64,000 nucleotides of DNA from Dermacentor variabilis. Taxonomy: Eukaryota; Arthropoda; Arachnida; Ixodida; Ixodidae. The notes beneath the pieces were generated by a model. It made no database searches. It was not told where the DNA came from and worked only from the letters and a program-made list of their open reading frames with translations. Location of the stretch: assembly GCF_050947875.1 (NCBI RefSeq), contig NC_134572.1:154153105-154217104 (forward strand). The letters run 5' to 3'. Both the position numbers and the translations under genes were made by a program. Within the stretch, counting starts at the first letter, position 1. The number at the start of each line of letters is the position of its first letter. Shown in pieces: positions 11,264-19,701 of the stretch.

Positions 11264-11265
<2 letters not shown>
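11100..11265 (+). repeat. 3' LTR (166 bp)
   Basis: It matches the 5' LTR apart from one fewer GAA unit near the start and GGTGCC in place of GGAGCC near the end. It is followed at once by (TA)n. Confidence 0.93.

Positions 11266-11309
<44 letters not shown>
11266..11309. repeat. (TA)n microsatellite
   Basis: The TA tract separates the 3' LTR from an inverted copy of the LTR end. Confidence 0.95.
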
Positions 11310-11311
<2 letters not shown>

Positions 11312-11355
11312 AGAAAAGGTTTATTGGCGGCACCTAATGTAAAGGCACAGCAACC

Positions 11356-11359
<4 letters not shown>
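11310..11359 (-). repeat. Inverted copy of the LTR 3' end
   Basis: These 50 bp are the exact reverse complement of the last 50 bp of the 3' LTR (about 11216-11265, including GTGCCGCC, the 3' LTR variant). The TA tract forms the axis of symmetry, so 11216-11359 can fold into a hairpin. Confidence 0.92.

Positions 11360-11425
<66 letters not shown>
11360..11425. repeat. (TA)n microsatellite
   Basis: About 33 TA units follow the inverted LTR fragment. Confidence 0.95.
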
Positions 11426-11427
<2 letters not shown>

Positions 11428-11845
11428 AGTTGCACGTGAGGAGAACATCGTGTGACGGCTTGTTCAGTGAAGTGGAGTCCTTTTAGGAGTATCTACTAAA
11501 CCTCATTGTAGGAGGCAGTCTGATTTCACAACCCCAGTCTCCTCGCAGCACCACGAGGCTAACCTGTCTGGGTGGTGTAATCTTCCTTCGTGTAATTGTC
11601 TTATACTTTGCTATCACCAATACTACTTCATCTTTGTGGCGAAAGTGCAGCCTCTTTTTTTTAACAGTGAGTCCGAGTATAAGCGCTGCTGCGCATCACT
11701 GCTATTGATTCAGATTTCGGGTGACTCAGACCTGACCCCATTTCGGTTACTGAGTGAGTTAAACATTTTTATTAATGTGCATGCAAATGGCCATGCTTCC
11801 GTCCCTAATAAATGCTGGAAATTATTAGAAGCGTTTTTTCCATCA
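11426..11845. other. No recognisable gene
   Basis: Unique-looking sequence with no transposon or exon signature that I can identify. Confidence 0.4.
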
Positions 11846-11857
11846 GTCGTTACCATT

Positions 11858-12091
11858 AAAAATTATGGGGTTTTACGTGCCAAAACCACTTTCTCATTAT
11901 GAGGCACGATGTAGTGGAGGATTAAAGGAAATTTCGACCACCTCGAGTTCTTTAACGAGCACCCAAATCTATGCACGCGGGTGTTTTCGCATTTCGCCCC
12001 CATTGAAATGCGGCGGGCGTGGCCGGGATGTGATCCCGTGACCTCGTGCTCAGCAGCCCGACACCATAGCCACTGGGCAAGCAGGGCGGGT
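11858..12091 (-). mobile_element. tRNA-derived SINE, family 1, full-length copy
   Basis: The 12-bp direct repeats GTCGTTACCATT at 11846-11857 and 12092-12103 are perfect and bound the element. On the - strand it begins with a tRNA-like head (GCTGAGCACGAGG, then a B-box-like segment around GGGATCACATCCCGG), followed by a body ending in GGCACGTAAAACCCC and an A-rich tail. Other copies are at 54253-54492, 57443-57571 and, decayed, at 28615-28775 and 49683-49840. SINEs use RNA polymerase III promoters in the head and LINE enzymes for insertion. Confidence 0.9.
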
Positions 12092-12103
12092 GTCGTTACC
12101 ATT

Positions 12104-13765
12104 GTCTACTGGAAATAGAAGCAATATTGAGACACCTATCATTCACGCAGTTTCCCACGCCATTGATAAAAGACTCTGCCGGAGGGGCCATTGAAGGCTG
12201 CAAGCTTTTTAGGAGCGACAAAGCACGCAACGAGGTTCTAAGCGAGGTGAAAATGCAGCAAAATATTAATTCTTTATGCAGTCGCTCTCGATCACCATGA
12301 GAAAGAATTGTTAATTGCCTAGTACTTTCTCGTTAAAAATGAGATAATCTTTGTCCTTTGTGTATATTTATCTACAATGTTTTTGTGCATGGGGTCCGCA
12401 CAGGAAACTTTTAAAAAATTTGAATTGAAAAAAATCGGGATGAGGTAGCCGCCGCTGGTCCTTTAATACGCTAGTATTTCTACTGTCATCATTTCCAGAT
12501 ATAAAGCGAAAATATTAATTAAACGCCGTTCATGTGCGATCCAAGAACGAAGCAGTAGGAGTTTGTCTGAAATAAAATTTTAAGTGATACACGTAGAAGC
12601 AACTCAAAAGAAACCTCGAGTTGCGTAGGTAACAGAACTCTGGTAATGACACATAGGGGGGGGGGGGTAAGTAGGCTTCGGCATTGCCGCAGGGGGGGGG
12701 GTGTTCGGTCTGCCCATTCCAGAATACTCCGGAGGGGACTCGGGTCCCCTAGCCTCCCCCCTCCTCCCCCCCCCATGGTCGGCACCTACGAAGTGGGACA
12801 TACCAACGTACATTGCGACATACATTCTCGAAGCCCAAATACCGTCGCAAGCCAATGCAACTCGACAACCGCTTCATAATTTCAACTGAACGCTTACACG
12901 AGCGCGCACAAACCGTTATGGTGTAGCGCACCTCTTCGTTCGAAAGCCTGACCATGCTCGGCAATAAAAATCACATGTGCACTGTTCAGTATGATGTAGT
13001 AAGACGTGGTAGACGTCCACTTTCCGCATTCATGAAACGAAAAACAAAATACGATCGATGCTGTGGCGCTGGACGTCACTTGTCTTCGCCATAATTAAAA
13101 GAAAACGGCAGTCACAATTTGTTTAACACATTCTCGGGTTCATTTTATTCATTAACTATCATTGCTAGACTGCAAGATCCCATATACTTACGCTGTCTGC
13201 GCGATTCACGTACGAATGTTTAGGAAAATGAAAGTTCGCATTTAATAAATAATATCTTTTGGTAACTTCTCACGTGCATAGCAGACATGTACATCCATCC
13301 AATGTTATATTAGACACATTCTTAAATGCACCGCTTAAGGAAATTTGTTTGCCTTTTGACGCGAAATTTTATAAGAAGTTGGAACCTTACAGTTTTTTTT
13401 AAGGAGATCTGCAGTACCTTCAAACATTCACAGATTTTTCGGCTATGCTATGCTGAACGCGCTACCATTGTATATTTATTTTAGCGTGATGTGGATTTAC
13501 CTGTCTTCTTAAAAAGAAAATTCAAACTTTCCAAGTTTACCTGCATTTTCCGGTGCCGAGAACACTTGAACTGGTAAATTATTTGAAATAATTGTTTTGG
13601 CAGTCGCATCACTTCATTGCCTTGCCGTGCACACCAGTTGAATGACTAAAACATAGAATGCGCCTTTAGAAATATGTGTTGATTGATTCCTTCTGGTTCA
13701 TCTCGGAAAAAAGACTGAATTTTCAACAAAATACAAAAAAAGTTTCGGATGAAAATATACTGGGA
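12104..13765. other. No recognisable gene
   Basis: I see no transposon domain here. G and C homopolymer tracts occur around 12655-12775. Short open frames across them are low-complexity. Confidence 0.4.
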
Positions 13766-13769
13766 GAAT

Positions 13770-14215
13770 GAATTCTGAACATCAACAAGCGCAAATGCTT
13801 TTACGTATTTCTGTGCCGCTCAAAAATACACTGCTTGATTTGGCCTGGCAAGACACAGTGTTAACTTCCCCACCTATGTTGGCTCACTTTGGAAAATATG
13901 GTCTCATGAACGACCGTACGCATGAATATGTCCAGGGGATCGGCGTTGTTCTGGCCTAGCCCTATGCGGGCACGACTGGATTATTGCGCTTACCAGCAGC
14001 CTCATTGCAGCCACCGACCTAAAATATTGCATCACATAAAACAGTGATTCGGTCTTATTTGAGCCGTTGTGAAATTCACCGCTTATCTGCGCCTGACCCT
14101 TCGCTGTCCTTTCTGACTACTACACTCTGTGGTGGCTACCATCCCTCAAAGATCCCACGGGCCATCGTGGTCACGTGTAAGGTTAGACCACGCGTCGATG
14201 CACCTGCGTCACCAC
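13770..14215 (+). pseudogene. Gypsy RNase H remnant
   Basis: In shifting frames the stretch reads TVLTSPPMLAHF and GIGVVLA, then near 14117-14170 a TDYYTLWWLPSLKDPTG block. These correspond to the RNase H segments [18 protein letters not shown] and [18 protein letters not shown] of the intact gypsy pol at 9.3-9.6 kb. Spacing is roughly kept and the frame is lost, so this is an old fragment of a related element. Confidence 0.65.
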
Positions 14216-14399
14216 GGCAGCGTGCGGTATTTTTCATCCTACTATAGGGGAATTTCGGTTGGCTCTATTAGGGAGCATTTGTTTTTTATTTTGAATTTAA
14301 AGCTTTATACCGCTGTATGCGAACATGTAGTAGTTCTCCGGGTAAACTTAGGCCATATTTTATGGTGACGGATCGTTTACGCACTTCTGGCGCTTTGGA

Positions 14400-14499
<100 letters not shown>

Positions 14500-14654
14500 G
14501 CCTCCTACGTCTTGATGCCGTCATGGTGGTTTCTTTATCTTAATATATTTAAGAATGGTTCGGGGGGGGGGGGGTGGCATGACATGTATACATACATAAC
14601 ATGAATTACATGTCATGACTTCAATAATGAATATAGCAGTCATGCCGTGTATTA

Positions 14655-14860
14655 AAAGACGTGGGTTCATATCCGACGTGTAACGTCAGTTGTTTTTTCA
14701 TCCCCCTTCATTTCTATTTATTTATCATTTCTTTTTTCCATTAGGAACCGCAGATAATTTCCTCTGTGCTGGTATTGGTGTCATTGCTATTTAGCTTCTT
14801 ATGTTCCGACTACTAGAAATGAGGCCCCTCTGTTTCCTTTCTTCTCATTTAAAACATATA
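14655..14860 (+). repeat. SINE family 2 body, diverged
   Basis: It starts with a remnant T-arm (GTGGGTTCATATCC), then AGTTGTTTTTTCATC and a body related to 25095-25190 and 25500-25660 (TTGGTGTCA, AGCTTCTTATG, GGCCCCTC). The tRNA-like 5' half is missing or decayed. Confidence 0.7.
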
Positions 14861-15269
14861 GGGGGTAACAAATCCCGTCGTTTACGTGCCTTCAGGTAGC
14901 ATGTGTGCTTATTGAGCTGTTTGCTTCACGCAATAATTTCAAGTGCAAGGCGCGCCTGCGCTAGATAGAATGTTCCACATTTACTGGCATGGCCGTAAGT
15001 GGTGGCACTGGCTAACAATTGCAGGTTTAGTTCTCATACATAGACATAAATGTCTCAGAAAGTGGATGGGACAACGGCGCCACGTTATTTCAATTGGTAA
15101 GAGCACCACACGCGATTGCGCAAGCGCGGGTGCATATCCCGTTGGCGGCGAGTTCTTTTTCGTCCACATTAGTTTCCATTTATGTATTTATTTATTTATT
15201 CAAGTAGGAAGTGCAGATAATTTGCCCTGTGCTGTTATTGGTGCCATTGCTTGTTAGATTCTGATGTTC

Positions 15270-15271
<2 letters not shown>
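14861..15271 (+). repeat. SINE family 2, linker plus full unit
   Basis: The linker 14861-15074 is related to 25200-25426 (ATGCCTTCAG..TAGCATRTGTG, GTGGTGGCRCTGGCTAAC, AGAAAGTGGATGGG). It leads into a tRNA-like head at 15075-15145 (TCAATTGGTAAGAGC, then a decayed T-arm) and the body to 15271, which ends in (TA)n. The same linker-head-body order at three places in the window implies that the family moves or amplifies as a unit of roughly 440-480 bp. Confidence 0.7.

Positions 15272-15319
<48 letters not shown>
15272..15319. repeat. (TA)n microsatellite
   Basis: The TA tract follows the SINE body directly. Confidence 0.95.
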
Positions 15320-15320
<1 letters not shown>

Positions 15321-15470
15321 TCAATGGGTACCTAAAGGCTGGCAAAAGTTTGCGGATCCAATATGCTTGTAAACTGGAGCGTACATGAAAACGATTTTTT
15401 TATGAATCACGTGAATGAGCCCACGTAGTGCCACAATGTTCCCTATATTTTCCTTGTTGAAAGTTTCAGG

Positions 15471-15624
15471 AACAGCGTTGTCCCAAGTGAATCTATTACT
15501 CGCAGGAGGCCAAGGAAACGGGCCAAGAGGCCCTAATGCAGGAGGAGGACAGGGAGCAGGGAGAGATCCACGTGGACGAAGAAATGCGATAATAGGCGAT
15601 ACTGGTAAAAATGATGGATAGCCG
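15471..15624 (+). CDS. Candidate terminal exon of a Gly-rich protein
   Basis: A pyrimidine-rich stretch ending GTTTCAG at 15470 looks like a 3' splice site. From there one frame runs 50 codons to a TAG and is strikingly Gly-rich and basic (GGQGNGPRGPN, GGGQGAGRDPRGRR). An AATAAA lies shortly after the stop, at about 15678-15685, and a stronger one at about 15860. No matching upstream exon is identified. It could be the last exon of a secreted Gly-rich protein, a class common in tick saliva (general knowledge), or a chance open frame. Confidence 0.3.
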
Positions 15625-16223
15625 GCATCAATATTACTATGACCTCTGCCGCTCAGCGACGGCTATTTCAATTGTCCAAATAAAAAACAACTAACGATCT
15701 TGAATAAACAGTTACACGCAACCACTCAGCCACTCAACATAGCGGTGTCTTTACTTCACACGGATGCAAATATTCCCGCTTTGGCCGGAGTGCGCAGCAC
15801 GTACAACATACTTCTGTATTTGGTTAAGTTATGAAATTTGTATTGTATATGATTCTTAGGTAATAAAAATATCTTTATTTTGAAGAATCGTTTGTTCATT
15901 TAAGGTTCTCAGAGGCTCCGACTTGTAGCACTGCATGGGGCAGGTTAGAAAAGGGTTGAAATTGAGTGGAAATCCAATGGTTACTTAATATACAGCAGCA
16001 TAATATTAAAGACTATGCAAAAGTTAGGAGTAGAAGTAATATTCATTATTTATATATTGTTAGGGCTGCGAAAAATCAACAGCTGTGTTATTCGGCACAT
16101 GCAATTGTTTCAGTTACGTGTCGCACACGAACAAATGTATCAAGAAAAACCTACTCATTCTCACGCGCATATTACTCAAACGATATAACAATATAAGGCG
16201 AAAAGGCCGCTTACATCACTTAC

Positions 16224-16364
16224 AAAATTCATACGATTAACAAGGTTTCCAATGCCATTGGAAAATACAATTTTAATCGGCAATCGCTTAAGGCCAGTCG
16301 GATGAAATAAACGTGTTGGTTCTTCGACATAGGCGTTTAAAGCAATGGCCCTTGTGCAAACGTC
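16224..16364 (-). CDS. Candidate internal exon of a host gene
   Basis: On the - strand a pyrimidine-rich tract ending CACGTCAG precedes an open segment of exactly 141 nt (47 codons, phase 0) that ends at a strong donor, GTAAGTGA. The peptide begins DVCTRAIALNAYVEEP and contains HPTGLKRLPI and SNGIGNLVNRMNF. It looks like ordinary folded-protein sequence rather than low complexity and matches none of the transposon families here. A faint resemblance to the region before the active site of neprilysin-type (M13) peptidases crossed my mind but is too weak to assign. Flanking exons were not found. Confidence 0.45.
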
Positions 16365-17934
16365 CTGACGTGAGGTATGGGATACAGAAGGGTAAGAAAG
16401 ACGCATGAATGCTATCAATTATTTTGTGCACAGAACAAGAGTATTGCGATAATTCTGGACGTTTCTAAAAGTGGATGTGGTAACACTTTCTTGATGTTAG
16501 TGACGCTAGATTTTATGCTGTATCCTGTGATGAAAATCGCACGAAACGGTTCTGAGTTCCTTCGAAGTTGGAGATTAGATAATCCTCGTTATAGGATCAT
16601 ACGGGGGTGGTACATTCAAGTTGAGCGCGGACAAATCTTAAATATTTACGAGCACTTTAGGAGCACCGTGAAGATTACGTTTCATATAGCCGATTATACG
16701 TCGTACTTGTGCTGTACACTGATATGTGTTTACTATGTGGCAATGACCGTCATATAGACACGTAGATACTCCTACAGGGAGGTGGTGGAAAGACAATGGT
16801 TGTTTAAAGTGTACCTATATGAAGAAGTAATGCTTTTACGATGACATGTTATAACTTGAATTTGTCCGTGCTAACCGACATTTAATATGACAAACACTAA
16901 TGAGAGATGCAGTAAAATGCTCGTTAAATTAAGAAGTGTCCGACTGCGATCCCATCTTACGTCATAACACACAGCCGCCTACATATAATTGAAAGTTTCA
17001 TAAAAATAGTGCAACGCAAGCTGTTTATGAAGATCAAGAATAAAAATTAGCCCAGAACGTTCCCTTGGGGTAGACCTGATCAGTTAAATGCTGATGTCAC
17101 GTTATTCAGATTAGAAGTGTGTTTATCATTAGCGTCACACTGTTTACGGAAGACAGATTCCGAAGTCATGAAAGTGTCATGGATTAAAGATAAGACGTGC
17201 CAGATTAGTGATTAGTCGACTGGGTGCGACAATGTCGAAGGCCATAGAAAAATTGATAACAGCAAAATTTGATTGGAAATTATCGCCCGTACAAGTACGA
17301 ATGTTATTAGTACATTCTAATTGTTGTGTTTGACGGATAAAGCCCTTGCTAAAGCAGTGCTTGCTACGTAAGCAGAATCTTAGTGAAAAAACATATGTTG
17401 AATTTAGGCATCCCCAGGAATCATATCTGACATCAGTTTTGGTATATTCGTTTTATTTGAGACATATATATATATATAAAAAGTTTGATTTTATTTTGAA
17501 GAAACGTTGCACTTAGGCTACCAATGGAAAAAAATGATTTGAAATCCGAAAAGGAAAAACGAGGCTAGCCCAATAACCGACAATATCTATCGAATAGAAG
17601 CAGACTGTCAAAAACTCGAAAAAATACATGCTCGAACATAATATGCGTACCTCAGCGTACAGAGCGTGTGAACCGCGCTACAAAGATTGTTGCAGTTTGT
17701 TGCATACTGCAGCTACGCGTTGAACACTGCATATTTCATTTTCTCGTTTGGTTGCATCAAAATAAAAAATCGCGACACTCAAGGTCGAAAAAATGGAGTA
17801 TTACTAATGACATTCTATAGCCTCTACTACCAATAAACTTGTTAAACATTAGGCACACCGCGCAACGCACCATTTATTTTCTAGTTTACTCAGGCCTGTA
17901 ACAGATGCACTTAAAACATAATAGGAAATATAGG
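16365..17934. other. No recognisable gene
   Basis: AT-rich sequence without transposon signatures. A 126-codon open frame at 16377-16757 (+) has no recognisable motif. Introns of a host gene containing the 16224-16364 exon could lie here. Confidence 0.35.
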
Positions 17935-18062
17935 TACTTGATGAAAAGAGCGCTACGAAGACGCGGACTAAAAGAACAACATGTTCGACGGACAAGGTGC
18001 TTTGTCCGTCGTACATGCTGTTCTTTTAGTCCGCGTCTTCGTAGCGCTCTTTTCATCAAGTA
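17935..18062. repeat. Near-perfect hairpin, 61-bp arms
   Basis: The arms 17935-17995 and 18002-18062 match at 59 of 61 positions with only a 6-nt loop. Each arm contains GATGAAAAGAGCGCTACG and GACGCGGACTAAAAG in opposite orientation. There are no terminal duplications that I can see. It could be a foldback repeat element or a hairpin RNA source. Confidence 0.92.
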
Positions 18063-18871
18063 TGCAAAACCAACTCGCCCACATAAAGCTTCTGCTGCTT
18101 CAGAAATGTAGCTAACACACCTTTTGTCTACAGAAATACACGATGTGCTTATAGAAAAAAGTATTGAAATAATTTTTTTTAATTATCGTGAACATTTTGG
18201 AAACCAATCAGCCAACCAATCAATTGATTTTATTCACCAGATAGCACTGGATGGCTAACTGAGCTAAACGCTGTGTTGACAGATTGACAGAGGCCGAAGT
18301 AGCCGTCACAAGGCAGATACAGCTAAACGGCATAAACAAGATACTTAACAACAATAGATGAAGTGTAAATTTAAGCATATATAGTTATAAACATAGCCAA
18401 CAAATAAAAACAATGTAGAATGGAAGTAAAAAGCGTGTGTCATTAGTACACAAGAAACAGAAATGCGAGGAATGTATATCATTCGATACAACAAACATCT
18501 GTTACAGCACTTCTACAAAGAATGCTCGCAAGTGAGATGTCGACATGTATTTCATTTATTTGTATTTGTTCAGAAGTAAAGATTGTGTAGTAGCTTTTGT
18601 AGTTTGTAATCTGTGCGAATGTTAAAAAGACTCCAGAACGTGAACATGATAGTCATGCATGGTTTTTATGCGCATTATGCTGACATTTTCAAAGTTCAAG
18701 TTTTCAAGGGTCAATATTCGAAGTTTGTAATCTGTTGTATGCATTTTCTGCAATATTTGAACCTATTTATGTTAGTTTTAATCCTTGTAAGCCCGACCAA
18801 TATACAATAAATAACTTGACAAGCAAACAGTGCATAATGTATTTTAATTTCAATTTTTAAAGGAAGCGCAC
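18063..18871. other. No recognisable gene
   Basis: AT-rich sequence between the hairpin and the 3' end of the I-like LINE, with no signature that I recognise. Confidence 0.4.
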
Positions 18872-18884
18872 GATGATGATGATA
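18872..18884 (-). repeat. LINE 3' tail, (ATC)n
   Basis: On the + strand it reads GATGATGATGAT. It marks the 3' end of the element. The RTE-like LINE at 57799 and a LINE 3' end at 38525 carry longer tails on the same triplet. Confidence 0.7.
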
Positions 18885-18922
18885 GCAACTTTATTGTACC
18901 GCCGGATAAGGAGGCCCCAACT

Positions 18923-18956
18923 CCCCGTCCCCGGCACACAGGCCTTGGGGACGGGG
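18923..18956 (-). promoter_or_regulatory. 3' UTR stem-loop of the I-like LINE
   Basis: CCCCGTCCCC and GGGGACGGGG form a perfect 10-bp G/C stem around a 14-nt loop, close to the 3' tail. LINE RTs often recognise a 3' structure in their own RNA; that role here is inference. Confidence 0.65.
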
Positions 18957-18972
18957 GCCGGAACCTCCGCGA

Positions 18973-19701
18973 TTAGAAGCAAGCAAAGAGGTCTTGACTC
19001 TTCGCGGCTTCTTCCGCCAGGCGGATGGCGTGTTGCTGTGGAGTAGGGTCCTCGCTCCGCAGCAGGGCTTCCCAGGCCTCTCTACAATTTATGTTTGCTT
19101 TAGCCCCTGGTGAGCTAGCGCATTCCCAGATTACGTGATCGAGGGTCCCTCTCGCCCCACAGTGTTTGCACTCATCGGTTTCTCTATCATGCATAACATG
19201 GTATGCCCAGACCGGGTTTACGAAGTTCCCAGCTTGCAGACACCGCCATGCGACTGCCTCTCTATTGTTTAGACTTTTATCCAGTGGTGGCACCAGTCTC
19301 CTGCGTAGCCGATAATTTTCGACAATCTCCGTATAATTTTGCAGACGCTCGTCCATGTTCCGGCAGTCGGGCGGTTCCACAGCCACCCGGAAGTAGAGAG
19401 CTCGGGCTAACTCGTGGGCCGCCTCGTTGCCAGGAACGGACGTGTGTGCAGGGGTCCAAATTAGGCTAATTTTTCTGTTCAGCCGTCTACTGGCCAGAAC
19501 CCTTGCCGCTTCCGGCGAGATCCTGCCCTTTCCAAAATTCCAGATGGCCGTTTTGCTATCGCTAATTATGAAATTTGCTTCCGTTCCCACGCAAGCAAGC
19601 GCTATCGCAACTTCTTCAGCCGTTTCCGAGTTGCGGCTTCTAATGGTGGCGGCCGATACGGGGGCACCTCGGCCGTCGACCACCGAGGCGACCGCCGCAC
19701 C
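18973..19701 (-). pseudogene. I-like LINE ORF2, RNase H and zinc-finger part after TAG
   Basis: This continues ORF2 in the same frame directly after the TAG at 19702-19704. It has NSETAEEVAIALA (second acidic residue of RNase H), IISDSKTAI (third) and WTPAHTSVPGNEAAHELA (the conserved His/Asp end). A CCHC motif, CKHCGARGTLDHVIWEC, follows as in other I-group LINEs, then the end of the protein at 18973. The first catalytic Asp (YVDAAS) lies just before the stop, so the stop cuts RNase H in two. RNase H removes the RNA strand after first-strand synthesis. Readthrough would be needed to make the whole domain. Confidence 0.85.

Larger units (their letters stand above)
6037..11265 (+). mobile_element. 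Ty3/gypsy LTR retrotransposon, structurally complete
   Basis: The element is about 5.2 kb with 5' LTR 6037-6205, primer-binding site at 6208, gag, pol (protease, RT, RNase H, integrase), a polypurine tract and 3' LTR 11100-11265. The LTRs begin TGTG and end CTCA and differ by one 3-nt GAA unit and one A/T substitution that I can see, which suggests recent insertion. The coding part nevertheless has an in-frame TGA in gag, two gag frameshifts, and TAG and TGA stops in pol. Any movement of this copy would have needed proteins from another copy. Confidence 0.92.

Noticed and set aside
12519..12889. Gly/Pro-rich frames on both strands
   Set aside because: They are produced by G and C homopolymer runs around 12655-12775.
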